Source of the DNA: Streptomyces turgidiscabies Car8
GTDB lineage: Bacteria > Actinomycetota > Actinomycetes > Streptomycetales > Streptomycetaceae
Reading direction: 5' to 3'
NCBI RefSeq assembly: GCF_000331005.1
Contig: NZ_AEJB01000514.1
Coordinates: 1-64,000, forward strand
Length of the DNA: 64,000 bases
Position 1 is the first letter of the stretch, and each line of letters starts with the position of its first letter. Below the pieces are notes generated by a model, which did no database searches, was not told the origin of the DNA, and worked only from the letters and a program-made list of their open reading frames with translations. This document shows positions 15,348-23,317 of the stretch, piece by piece. Both the position numbers and the translations under genes were made by a program.

Positions 15348-16409
15348 CTACCGCCGCGGTACCGGATCGAGCGCGCGGGCCGGCCGGACCCGCCCGACCT
15401 CCCGGCCGCCGCCCAGCAGCGCCTCGCCCTCGAACTCGGTGAGCAGCTCCGGGTCCACGCCGGCGCGGCCGAGTGCCGCCGCCGTGACGGGGACGCGGGC
15501 CCGGTTCGCGCCGTCGGCGATCTTCACCGCGACGGCCCGGCCGTCCGGGAGGGCGGCGACCTGGACGCCCTCGAAGCCGTCCTTGCTGAGCAGCCCGGGC
15601 ACGGCCCGCATCAGCGCGGCCACGTCCCGGCCCGAGCCGGAGGCCATCTCGGCGTGGTCGCGTATCGCGTCGGCGACCAGGGCCTCCGGGGTGTCCGGGG
15701 CGGCGGTCGTGATCCGGGCGGCGGCGCGGGCCAGGCCGTGCAGGGAGATGGAGAAGAGGGGTGCGCCGCAGCCGTCGACGGTCACCTGGGCGATGCGCTG
15801 CCCGGTGAGATCCTCGACGATCTCGGCGATCGCCTGCTGGAGGGGGTGGCCGGGGTCGAGGTAGCTGTCGAGGGGCCAGCCGTTGAGCTCGCAGGTGTAG
15901 AGCATGGCCGCGTGCTTGCCGGAGCAGTTCTGGGCGAGGCGGGAGGGCAGGCGGCCCTCGCGAATCCAGACGTCGCGGACGACCGGGTCGAACGGCAGGT
16001 CCGGCACGTTGCGCAGGTCGCCCTCGGAGAGGCCGGCCAGCTCCAGGATGCGGCGGGAGCCGGCCAGGTGGCGTTCCTCGCCGGAGTGGCTGGCGGCGGC
16101 CAGGGCGAGCAGCTCGCCGTCGAGGGGCAGGCCGGCCCTGAGCATGGCCACCGCCTGGACGGGCTTCAGGGCGGAGCGCGGATAGAAGGCCGCCTCGATG
16201 TCGCCGATCTGCAGCTCCACCTGGCCGTCGGGTCCGAGGACGACGACGGAACCGTAGTGGACGCCCTCGACGACCCCGCCGCGCACGAGGTGTGCGACGG
16301 GCGAGTGGAGGGGTTCGCGGATCGCGGGAGCGTCCGCGAGTGAACTGCTGTTCATGGCTGCGTGTACTGCTTCCTGTATCACTTCGTCCTGCATCACTGC
16401 GTGGTTCAC
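15348..16409 (-). CDS. L-asparaginase, Rhizobium etli type (AnsA family, PF06089)
   Basis: 353 residues from GTG 16409. The sequence lacks the Thr-based motifs of type I/II asparaginases and instead shows the serine/lysine arrangement of the R. etli ReAV class: RSALKPVQ, ASHSGEERH, QNCSGKHAAML (about 165) and VDGCGAPLF. It hydrolyses L-asparagine to aspartate and ammonia in the cytosol. The GTG start overlaps the stop of the upstream permease gene (GTGA at 16406-16409), which supports this start over the internal ATGs at 16394 and 16355. Aspartate produced would feed the aspartase next door. Confidence 0.88.
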   Translation of the reverse strand: MNHAVMQDEVIQEAVHAAMNSSSLADAPAIREPLHSPVAHLVRGGVVEGVHYGSVVVLGPDGQVELQIGDIEAAFYPRSALKPVQAVAMLRAGLPLDGELLALAAASHSGEERHLAGSRRILELAGLSEGDLRNVPDLPFDPVVRDVWIREGRLPSRLAQNCSGKHAAMLYTCELNGWPLDSYLDPGHPLQQAIAEIVEDLTGQRIAQVTVDGCGAPLFSISLHGLARAAARITTAAPDTPEALVADAIRDHAEMASGSGRDVAALMRAVPGLLSKDGFEGVQVAALPDGRAVAVKIADGANRARVPVTAAALGRAGVDPELLTEFEGEALLGGGREVGRVRPARALDPVPRR

Positions 16410-17905
16410 GCGTCGGCTCCGGCCGACCCGGTGGAGTCGGGGGACCCGGAGGCCGCGGGCGCTTCGGCGGCCTTGCGGGCCACCTGGGCACGGACGCCGT
16501 ACCAGCCCGCGACCAGGACCCCGGCGATCAGCGGGAGACACAGCACGGTGGTGCGGCCGGCGCCGCCGTCGGCGTACATCAGGACGAGGACGGAGACGAG
16601 GAAGGCCAGCGTCACGAGTTCGGTCCACGGGGAGCCGGGGAGGCGGTAGCTCGGGCGGGTCAGCTCACCGTTCTCGGTCTTCCGCCAGAACACCAGGTGG
16701 CAGACCATGATCATGCCCCAGGTGGCGAGGATGCCGATCGCGGCGAAGTTCAGCACGATCTCGAACGCGTCGGCCGGGACGACGAAGTTGAGGCCGACGC
16801 CGAGGACGCAGAAGCCGCTGGTGAGCAGGATGCCGCCGTAGGGGACCTGGCTGCGGCTCATGTTGCCGGTGAACTTCGGCGCGGAGCCGGACATCGCCAT
16901 CGAGCGCAGGATGCGGCCGGTCGAGTACAGGCCCGAGTTGAGGGACGACATGGCCGCCGTGAGGACGACCAGGTTCATCACGCCGCCGGCCGCCGGGATA
17001 CCGATGTTGGACAGGACGGTCACGAAGGGGCTCTCGGCCGACGTGTACTTGTTCCACGGCAGCAGCATCGCGAGGAGGACGACCGAGCCGACGTAGAAGA
17101 GGCCGACCCGCCACATGATCGAGTTGATCGCCTTCGGCATGATCTTCTCGGGGTTCTCGGTCTCGCCCGCCGCGACACCGACGAGTTCGACGGACGCGTA
17201 GGCGAAGACGACGCCCTGGATGATCAGCAGCATGGGCAGCAGGCCGTTGGGGAAGACGCCGCCGTTGTCGGTGATCAGGGACAGGCCGGGGGTGGTGCCG
17301 TCGACCTTGTGCTGGGTGGCCAGCAGGTAGATGCCGATCAGCATGAAGACGACGAGGGCGCTGACCTTGATGATGGCGAACCAGAACTCCAGTTCGCCGA
17401 ACATTCGCACAGAGATCAGGTTCACCGTGAGGACGACCGCCAGGGCGATCAGCGCGATCACCCACTGCGGGATGTCGGAGAACATGCCCCAGTAGTGGGT
17501 GTAGAGGGCCACCGCGGTGATGTCGGCGATACCGGTGGTGGCCCAGTTCAGGAAGTACATCCAGCCCGCGGTGTACGCGCCCTTCTCACCCAGGAACTCA
17601 CGGGCGTACGACACGAACGCGCCGGACGAGGGCCGGTACAGGACGAGTTCACCCAGCGCCCGGACGACGAGGAAGGCGAAGACGCCGCAGACCGCGTAGG
17701 CGATGAAGAGCGACGGGCCGGCGTCGGCCAGCCGGCCGCCGGCGCCGAGGAACAGGCCGGTGCCGATGGCTCCGCCGATGGCGATCATGTTGACGTGCCG
17801 GGACTTCAGCGACTTGCTGTAGCCCGCGTCACCGGCGTCCACGTGCACGGCCTTCTTCTGCGCCGTGCCGTTCGCCGGTCCGTCCTGGAGGGATTGCTCG
17901 CTCAC
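16406..17905 (-). CDS. Amino acid permease, probable L-asparagine permease (APC superfamily)
   Basis: 499 residues with twelve predicted membrane helices. The amino acid transporter signature KSLKSRHVNMIAIGGAIGTGLFLGAGG covers helix 1, and FVSYAREFLGEKGAYTAGWMYFLNW matches the AnsP/GabP group. It imports an amino acid with protons. Asparagine is inferred because the gene is coupled on both sides, downstream to an asparaginase (GTGA, 16406-16409) and upstream to a FadR-type regulator (GTGA, 17902-17905). The GTG at 17905 (MSEQSLQDGP) is therefore the start, although the frame stays open upstream. The C-terminus is Ala/Ser-rich. Confidence 0.88.
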   Translation of the reverse strand: MSEQSLQDGPANGTAQKKAVHVDAGDAGYSKSLKSRHVNMIAIGGAIGTGLFLGAGGRLADAGPSLFIAYAVCGVFAFLVVRALGELVLYRPSSGAFVSYAREFLGEKGAYTAGWMYFLNWATTGIADITAVALYTHYWGMFSDIPQWVIALIALAVVLTVNLISVRMFGELEFWFAIIKVSALVVFMLIGIYLLATQHKVDGTTPGLSLITDNGGVFPNGLLPMLLIIQGVVFAYASVELVGVAAGETENPEKIMPKAINSIMWRVGLFYVGSVVLLAMLLPWNKYTSAESPFVTVLSNIGIPAAGGVMNLVVLTAAMSSLNSGLYSTGRILRSMAMSGSAPKFTGNMSRSQVPYGGILLTSGFCVLGVGLNFVVPADAFEIVLNFAAIGILATWGMIMVCHLVFWRKTENGELTRPSYRLPGSPWTELVTLAFLVSVLVLMYADGGAGRTTVLCLPLIAGVLVAGWYGVRAQVARKAAEAPAASGSPDSTGSAGADA

Positions 17906-18645
17906 GCCTCGGGTCCGCCTTCCGGGGATGGTTCTGTGGGGGTGTCCGTGTGCGCGGCGCGCACGATGTCGGTGAGGGTCGTCGAGACCCGGTCGAGGTG
18001 GTGGGACATGGCCGCCACCGCGTCGTCCTCGCTGCGGTCGATCAAGGCCTCGACGATCGCCCGGTGTTCGCGGTTGGACTGCTCGCGCCGGCCGCCCAGT
18101 TCGTTCAGGAACGCCGACTGCCGGGCCAGCGCGTCCCGGATCTCCTCGATCACCCGGCGGAACACCGGGTTCTGGGCGGCCTGGGCCACAGCCAGATGGA
18201 AGAGGGTGTCCATGGCGACCCACGCGGTGGTGTCGGTCTCGTGCTCCATGCGCTCCAGCAGGTGCGCGAGGTGGTCGAGGTCCTCGGGCGTCCGTCGCAG
18301 GGCCGCGTAACCGGCGACCGGGATCTCGACGTGGCGGCGGACTTCGAGGAGGTCGCTCGCCGCGTAGTCGCCGAAGGTGGGGTCCTCGACGGTACTGGAC
18401 ACGACGAAAGTGCCCTTGCCGGTCTTGGAGACGGTCAGGCCCATGGTCTGCAGGGCCCTCAGAGCCTCCCGCAGCACGGGCCGGCTCACCTCCAGTCGGC
18501 GGCACAGTTCGGCCTCGGAAGGGAGCTTGTCCCCCACCGCGTAGTCTCCGCGCTCGATGGCGCTGCGCAGATGACCGAGGACCGCTTCCATAGCGCTGAC
18601 GCGCCGCGGCACCGAGCCACCTGTCTGGCTGTCTGACAGGTTCAC
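17902..18645 (-). CDS. GntR-family regulator, FadR subfamily
   Basis: 247 residues. The N-terminal winged helix-turn-helix is LGHLRSAIERGDYAVGDKLPSEAELCRRLEVSRPVLREALRALQTMGL, followed by an all-helical FCD effector domain with the metal-binding pattern ending in EHRAIVEALI and MSHHLDRV. It is the first gene of the regulator-permease-asparaginase operon and presumably senses asparagine, aspartate or a related metabolite. The frame starts at GTG 18645, but there is no Shine-Dalgarno. The operator-like palindrome 18619-18641 falls inside codons 2-9. If translation instead began at ATG 18591 (MEAVLGHLRS), the palindrome would lie about 30 bp upstream. Confidence 0.87.
   Translation of the reverse strand: MNLSDSQTGGSVPRRVSAMEAVLGHLRSAIERGDYAVGDKLPSEAELCRRLEVSRPVLREALRALQTMGLTVSKTGKGTFVVSSTVEDPTFGDYAASDLLEVRRHVEIPVAGYAALRRTPEDLDHLAHLLERMEHETDTTAWVAMDTLFHLAVAQAAQNPVFRRVIEEIRDALARQSAFLNELGGRREQSNREHRAIVEALIDRSEDDAVAAMSHHLDRVSTTLTDIVRAAHTDTPTEPSPEGGPEA
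18619..18641. promoter_or_regulatory. FadR-type operator candidate at the regulator's own 5' end
   Basis: CTGTCTGACAG (18629-18639) is a perfect palindrome around a central T. It lies inside a wider inverted repeat ACCTGTC (18619-18625) / GACAGGT (18635-18641). Autoregulation of the operon is likely. Confidence 0.5.
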
Positions 18646-18722
18646 GGAGGTGATCCTGCGGGTGACGGGAGGGGCCTGTCAAGGGTGGGAGCCCGGGGGC
18701 CGGTCCCCCACCCGGCGCCGGC

Positions 18723-19556
18723 TCAGTTCAGTACACCCGCGCCCAGCAGCCCGAACAGCGCGAGGCCCACGACGATCCGGTAGATCACGAAGGCGTTGAA
18801 GGAGTGCTTGGCGACGAACTTCAGCAGCCAGGCGATGGAGCCGTAGGCGACCACGAAGGACACCACCGTCCCGACGGCCAGCGGCGCGACCCCCACGCCC
18901 GCGCCCAGGGCGTCCTTCAGCTCGTAGAGCCCGGCGCCGGTCAGCGCGGGGATGCCGAGGAAGAAGGAGAGGCGGGTGGCGGCGACCCGGTCGAGGTCGA
19001 GGATCAGCGCCGTCGACATGGTGGCGCCGGAGCGGGAGAAGCCGGGGAAGAGGAGGGCGAGGATCTGTGAACTGCCCACCAGCATCGCGTCCTTGAACGA
19101 CGTGTCGTCCTCACCGCGCTTGTGCCGGCCCATCTGGTCCGCGGCCCACATCACCCCGCTCCCGACGATCAGCGAGGCGGCGACGACCCACAGCGAGGCC
19201 AGCGGGCCCTCGATCAGCGGCTTGGCGGCGAGACCCACGACGACGATCGGGATGGTGGCGTAGATGACCCACCAGGCGAACTTGTAGTCGTGGTGGTAAC
19301 GCTCGTCGCGGTTCTTCAGGCCCCTCCCCCAGGCGGAGACGATCCGGACGATGTCCTTGAAGAAGTACACGAACACGGCGGCGATCGCGCCGACCTGGAT
19401 GACGGCCGAGAACCCGACGACGGCGTCGTCGTCGACGGGGATGTTCATCAGCCCCTCGGTGATCTTCAGATGGCCGGTGGAGGAGACCGGCAGGAACTCG
19501 GTCACCCCCTCGACGGCTCCCAGAATGACGGCCTGACCGATGGAGATGGCGCTCAT
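18723..19556 (-). CDS. uppP: Undecaprenyl-diphosphatase UppP (BacA family)
   Basis: 277 residues, multi-spanning membrane protein that dephosphorylates undecaprenyl diphosphate to recycle the cell wall lipid carrier; overexpression gives bacitracin resistance. Both family motifs are present: EGVTEFLPVSSTGHL near residue 17 and PGFSRSGATMSTALIL near residue 170. The open frame extends to 19619, but MSAISIGQAVILGAVEG at 19556 is the conventional start. The gene stands alone between the FadR operon and the fluoride exporter genes. Confidence 0.95.
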   Translation of the reverse strand: MSAISIGQAVILGAVEGVTEFLPVSSTGHLKITEGLMNIPVDDDAVVGFSAVIQVGAIAAVFVYFFKDIVRIVSAWGRGLKNRDERYHHDYKFAWWVIYATIPIVVVGLAAKPLIEGPLASLWVVAASLIVGSGVMWAADQMGRHKRGEDDTSFKDAMLVGSSQILALLFPGFSRSGATMSTALILDLDRVAATRLSFFLGIPALTGAGLYELKDALGAGVGVAPLAVGTVVSFVVAYGSIAWLLKFVAKHSFNAFVIYRIVVGLALFGLLGAGVLN

Positions 19557-19637
19557 GGAATCCAGTTCTGCTGGGGAGGGACGGGCAGCGGCGGGGTCAG
19601 TCCTACTACACGCCGACAAGTCCCGGACGCCCCACGT

Positions 19638-19994
19638 CTACAGCGCGCCACCCACCCACACGCCCGCGAAAGCCGCGCCCAGGCCGGCCAGCACGCTCAC
19701 CATGACGTTGGCGGCGGCGAGGAGGCCTGCTCCGTCCTCGGCCAACCGCAGCGTCTCGTAGGAGAAGGTCGAGTACGTGGTCAGCGCCCCGCACAGGCCC
19801 GTACCCAGGAGCAGCTGGAGGTTCGGGCCCGGGGCGGCGCCGGTGAGCAGGCCGAGGATCAGGCAGCCGGTGACGTTGACGGCGAAGGTGCCCCAGGGGA
19901 GGACGGTGTCGTGGCGGGACTGCACCACCCTGTCGGTGAGGTAGCGGAGGGGCGCGCCGACCATTCCGCCGGCTATCACGAGCAGCCACTTCAC
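19638..19994 (-). CDS. crcB: Fluoride channel subunit CrcB/Fluc
   Basis: 118 residues with four hydrophobic helices. The conserved GGMVGAPLRYLTDR, PWGTFAVNVTGCLILGLL and GLCGALTTYSTFSYET match the dual-topology fluoride channel family: the pore Asn lies in the NVTG segment and the Phe/Ser track in TTYSTFS. It exports toxic F- and HF-derived fluoride. Its ATG overlaps the stop of the DUF190 gene (ATGA, 19991-19994), and the second crcB lies just upstream, so the two subunits probably form a heterodimer. Confidence 0.93.
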   Translation of the reverse strand: MKWLLVIAGGMVGAPLRYLTDRVVQSRHDTVLPWGTFAVNVTGCLILGLLTGAAPGPNLQLLLGTGLCGALTTYSTFSYETLRLAEDGAGLLAAANVMVSVLAGLGAAFAGVWVGGAL

Positions 19995-20374
19995 AACGAC
20001 TTCTTACCCTTCTCGTCCGCTTCGCCCGGTTTGCCATCTGGTCGACCTACATACCGGATGACCTCGCAGTCGTCGAGGATGACCAGTCCCTCGGTGACGA
20101 GTTCGTCGATCTGCGGCAGGAAGGACCGTACGTGTTCCTCGGTGTCGACGATGACGATCGCGACCGGCAGGTCCTCGCTGAGGGAGAGCAGGCGCGAGGT
20201 GTGGATGAGGGAAGAGGCGCCGAAGCCCTCGATGCCGCGGAAGACGCTCGCACCCGCGAGGCCGGCCGCTCGGGCGCGGTGGACGATCTCCGAGTAGAGC
20301 GGTTTGTGGTGCCAGGTGTCGTGCTCGCCGATGAGGACGGTCAGGCGCAGGGCGCTGCCGGTCGGTCTGGTCAT
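19991..20374 (-). CDS. DUF190-domain protein in a fluoride-channel operon
   Basis: 127 residues with the small alpha/beta (PII-like) fold of DUF190: LRLTVLIGEHDTWHHKPLYSEIVHRARAAGLAGASVFRGIEGFG and IVIVDTEEHVRSFLPQIDELV. It is placed between two crcB genes with ATGA overlaps on both sides (19991-19994 and 20371-20374). A regulatory partner of the fluoride channel, perhaps sensing a ligand like other PII-like proteins, is a reasonable guess. No biochemical role is established that I can name. Confidence 0.9.
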   Translation of the reverse strand: MTRPTGSALRLTVLIGEHDTWHHKPLYSEIVHRARAAGLAGASVFRGIEGFGASSLIHTSRLLSLSEDLPVAIVIVDTEEHVRSFLPQIDELVTEGLVILDDCEVIRYVGRPDGKPGEADEKGKKSL

Positions 20375-20829
20375 CGTCGCCTCCGCTTCAGGACCCGGCG
20401 GGTCGCGGTCGCCGCGAGTGTCACGGCGGTGAGGGCCGCGAGCAGGGTCGCGGCGAGGTAGACGAGCCCGGTGCCGGGGTGGCCGTGGTCGACCAGTTTC
20501 CGGATGTCGACGGCGTACGTCGAGAAGGTGGTGAAGCCGCCGAGCACTCCGGTGCCGAAGAAGGGGCGTACGAGGCGGTGGGCGGCCCAGGTCTCCGTGA
20601 TGACGACCATGAACACGCCGATCACGGCGCAGCCGACGACGTTGATCCAGAAGGTGGTCCAGGGGAATCCGCCGGTCTGCGCGGGCCAGGCCAGCGAGGC
20701 CGCGTAGCGGGCACTGGCGCCGATCGCGCCGCCGATCGCGACCACCGCGACGACGGGTGCCTGACCGTGCAGGACGGAAGGGCGGGGCGGGACGGCGACG
20801 GTCCCGGTCCGGAGGTCGGGGGTTGTCAT
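20371..20829 (-). CDS. crcB: Fluoride channel subunit CrcB/Fluc, second copy
   Basis: 152 residues with a longer, Pro-rich N-terminal tail before the four-helix Fluc core. Key segments are AIGGAIGASARYAASLAW, FPWTTFWINVVGCAVIGVFM (pore Asn) and GTGVLGGFTTFSTYAVDI. It has a basic end, VLKRRRR. It starts at ATG 20829 with AGGAGA 9 bp before and leads the crcB-DUF190-crcB operon. I looked for a fluoride riboswitch in the 300 bases upstream and did not see its conserved pseudoknot elements. Confidence 0.92.
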   Translation of the reverse strand: MTTPDLRTGTVAVPPRPSVLHGQAPVVAVVAIGGAIGASARYAASLAWPAQTGGFPWTTFWINVVGCAVIGVFMVVITETWAAHRLVRPFFGTGVLGGFTTFSTYAVDIRKLVDHGHPGTGLVYLAATLLAALTAVTLAATATRRVLKRRRR

Positions 20830-21142
20830 GGCCGTACGTCTCCTACTCGCCGGCGCCCGGCCGTGCGGGCGCGCTCGTGTGAGCAAGTAGGGACCGTTGG
20901 CGGCGACGCTGCCGCGGTTCGGGTACGGCGGGCCCCACCGCCGCGCCGCGAGCGGGAATCGCGGCCGGTCAACAGGGTAACGCCGGGTACGTGCGGGCCG
21001 CACCCGGGTCAGAGGGGCGGCGGAGCATCCCGAAAGGGGCGCGGGGCTGTGGCGATCGGCGGCTCCGCCGCGGGGCGCGACCGGCCTCCGACAGCGCGCC
21101 GACCGCTCCACCCGCCCGGCCGACTGCGGGCGCCCTCGACGT
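20830..21142. other. Gene-free 313-bp spacer between the HTH regulator and the crcB operon
   Basis: It holds the ribosome-binding site of crcB (AGGAGA, just after 20829), presumably its promoter, and one dispersed GC-rich repeat at 21032-21083. No credible ORF or riboswitch was seen. Confidence 0.6.
21032..21083. repeat. Dispersed Streptomyces intergenic repeat (GGGGCGCGGGGCTGT type)
   Basis: GAAAGGGGCGCGGGGCTGTG continues with GGCGGCTCCGCCGC (an inverted repeat) and GGGGCGCGACC. This is the reverse-strand relative of the AGTTCCCCGCGCCCC elements in this window. Confidence 0.6.
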
Positions 21143-21430
21143 TTACCAGCCCTTCTCGAACATCCGCGCCACCTCGGCGATGCGCACCTCGTCGGGGCGG
21201 TAGAAGGTCCGCCAGCGGATCCTCTTCGTCCGGACCATGCCGATGCCCGCGAGCAGACCCAGGTGGGTGTGGGCGACGGAGCGGCGGACGCCGAGTTTCG
21301 CGGCGACGGCGGCGGCCGTGACTCCGTCCTCGACGGGGTCACCGTGCCGTTGGGGCGGGAAGTGCGCGGACGGGTCCTTCAGCCACTCCAGGATCTCCAG
21401 GCGTTGCCCGCCTCCCGGTCTCTTCAGCAT
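21143..21430 (-). CDS. Winged-helix transcriptional regulator (ArsR-like)
   Basis: 95 residues consisting of little more than one winged helix-turn-helix: RLEILEWLKDPSAHF, then VTAAAVAAKLGVRRSVAHTHLGLLAGIGMVRTKRIRWRTFYRPDEVRIAEVARMF. The layout (helix, recognition helix, beta wing ending in TFYRPDE) is that of ArsR-type repressors, but no metal-binding cysteines are visible. The target is unknown. Start ATG 21430 has GAGGAGG 5 bp upstream; the frame remains open to 21490. Confidence 0.8.
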   Translation of the reverse strand: MLKRPGGGQRLEILEWLKDPSAHFPPQRHGDPVEDGVTAAAVAAKLGVRRSVAHTHLGLLAGIGMVRTKRIRWRTFYRPDEVRIAEVARMFEKGW

Positions 21431-21586
21431 CGCGCCTCCTCGAGCACTCACCGCGTGCCGTGCCTCCCAATGTCCCGCAGTCGGGGCCACCGCGTCCGGG
21501 GCTTCGCACCTCTTGGCCGAGGTCGAACCCTTTCCATCGCGTACGTGCGTTCGAGTAAGCCCTTGCAGCCCAACAAGCAGGGGCCC

Positions 21587-21607
21587 GGCCGCCCCCCTCA
21601 GGCGGCC
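21587..21607 (-). terminator. Stem-loop terminator of the galactanase gene
   Basis: GGCCGCC (21587-21593) and GGCGGCC (21601-21607) pair perfectly around a 7-base loop, 21 bp beyond the GH53 stop codon. Confidence 0.55.
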
Positions 21608-21628
21608 GAACCCCCGGTCACTCGTGGC

Positions 21629-23200
21629 TCAACGGTGGCTGAACCACGTCATCGCGGGAAGCGCCTTGTCGTCGTAGCCGAACAGGGCCTGGTTCTCCCA
21701 GCCGTTGCCCGAGGACGAGTCAGTCGGGTCCCAGCCGTTGCCGGTGACCGCGGTCCAGGTCGCCTCCCAGTAGAAGACGCCGAGTCCCCGTCCGTTCGGA
21801 ACAGCCTCCACGATGTTCAAAATGTCACGGAACCAGGCCGACTGACCCGCCGTGGACGCCGCATACCCGGAGACGAGCTCACCAGTCGTGTCGATGATGT
21901 TCTCGTGCGAGTCCTCGCTGTCGAGCCGGAAGGGGTAAGCCGTCTCGGCGACGAACACCGGCTTGCCGTAGCGGGAGGCCGCGTCGTCCAGGGTGGTCTG
22001 GAAGTCGGACAGCGAACCGTGCCAGTAGCCGTAGTAGGAAAGGCCGATGGCGTCGAACTTCACGCCGTTGGACACCGCGCTGTCGAACCACCAGCGGGTG
22101 CCCGCCAGGTCGCCGCCCTTGGCCAGGTGCAGCGCCACGGTCGTGCCGGAGTTGACCGCCTTGACCGCGTTGTAGCCGGAGTTGAGCAGGCCGGCGAGCT
22201 GCGACCAGTTGTCGGTCGAGCCCTCGGACCACAGCATGCCGCCGTTGATCTCGTTGCCGACCTGGACCATGTCGGCGGTGGTGCCCTGGGACTTGAGGGC
22301 GCCCAGCACGTCGTACGTGTGGTTGTAGACGTCCGCCTTCAGCTGGCTGTACGAGTGTCCGGCCCACGCGGACGGCTTGCTCTGGGCGCCCGGGTCGGCC
22401 CAGGTGTCCGAGTAGTGGAAATCGACCAGCAGCTTCATGCCCTGCGCCTTGATGCGCTTGGCGAGGGCGAGCACGCGTGCCTTGTTGTTGTAGCCGTCGG
22501 CCGGGTTGACCCAGACCTTGACCCGCGCGTAGTTCATGCCGGAGTTCTTGAGGACGGTGAGGGCGTCCGTCGTGGTCCCGGAGCTGGTCTTGTAAGTGCC
22601 GCCCAGCGCCTCGCTCTTGGGGAGGGAGGAGATGTCGGCGCCCTTGACGGACAGCCCGCCCGTGCCGGAGGCGAAGGTCAGGTCGTCGACGTTGATCCAG
22701 TTGCCCGCGTTGGCGTCGGAGTTGACGCTGATCGTGCACTGGTTGTTCGTCACCGCGATCGGCACGACGATCCGGATCCACCCGCTGGCGGAGACGGGCA
22801 GGTCGGTGCGCTGCTCGGCGCTGCCGCAGTTCTTCAGCGCTATGTAGGCCGACTTCTGGCCGCCGCCCGAGCGCACCCACGCGGTGAGCTTGTAGTTGCC
22901 GTTGGTCAGCCCGGACAGGTACTGGTAGGTCTCCACCTTGTAGGCGGAGGCGGAGTAGTGGGACAGGCGGTAACTGCCGCCGTGGCCACCGGACTCCACG
23001 TACGAGGCGCCCGTGTCGCCGTACTCCGACCAGCCGTTGGGGACGGCGGCACCCGAACCGTCGGCCTCGAAGCCGCCGTTGGTGAGGGTGCTGGCCGCCT
23101 GCGCCGACGTGGCGGGCAGGGCGGTGAGGGCGAGGCCCGCGGCGAGCGGAAGCAGCAGGGCCCTGAGTGCGCGCCTGTGTGTGCGTCTGGGATGGAACAT
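21629..23200 (-). CDS. ganA: Secreted arabinogalactan endo-beta-1,4-galactanase (GH53) with N-terminal carbohydrate-binding module
   Basis: 523 residues. The signal peptide is twin-Arg-rich (MFHPRRTHRRALRALLLPLA...SAQA). It is followed by a beta-sandwich module (about 36-175; NGGFEADGSG ... GNWINVDDLTFASG) resembling galactan-binding CBM61, then the GH53 TIM barrel. The barrel opens VKGADISSLPKSEALGG, with acid/base Glu in QVGNEINGGMLW and nucleophile Glu in FVAETAYPF. It cuts beta-1,4-galactan side chains of pectin outside the cell. The oligosaccharides would be imported by the divergent ABC operon and cut by the GH42 enzyme encoded just upstream. Start ATG 23200. Confidence 0.93.
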   Translation of the reverse strand: MFHPRRTHRRALRALLLPLAAGLALTALPATSAQAASTLTNGGFEADGSGAAVPNGWSEYGDTGASYVESGGHGGSYRLSHYSASAYKVETYQYLSGLTNGNYKLTAWVRSGGGQKSAYIALKNCGSAEQRTDLPVSASGWIRIVVPIAVTNNQCTISVNSDANAGNWINVDDLTFASGTGGLSVKGADISSLPKSEALGGTYKTSSGTTTDALTVLKNSGMNYARVKVWVNPADGYNNKARVLALAKRIKAQGMKLLVDFHYSDTWADPGAQSKPSAWAGHSYSQLKADVYNHTYDVLGALKSQGTTADMVQVGNEINGGMLWSEGSTDNWSQLAGLLNSGYNAVKAVNSGTTVALHLAKGGDLAGTRWWFDSAVSNGVKFDAIGLSYYGYWHGSLSDFQTTLDDAASRYGKPVFVAETAYPFRLDSEDSHENIIDTTGELVSGYAASTAGQSAWFRDILNIVEAVPNGRGLGVFYWEATWTAVTGNGWDPTDSSSGNGWENQALFGYDDKALPAMTWFSHR

Positions 23201-23317
23201 CGTCGTCCGTCGTCCCTTCGACGTGATGGGGTTGGGGGGTGTCCCTCCCGAGGGGAAGGAGGGAGCCCCTCCGCCCGCGGCTCTCGTGGCACGCACGGGC
23301 GGAGGGGAACTTGCGGC

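Noticed and set aside
15184..16491. Upstream extension of the aspartase frame
   Set aside because: It lies in a shifted frame over the asparaginase gene and is low-complexity; the family start at 15183 is clear.
20830..21000. Fluoride riboswitch upstream of crcB
   Set aside because: I could not find the conserved pseudoknot segments by eye; a covariance search would be decisive.
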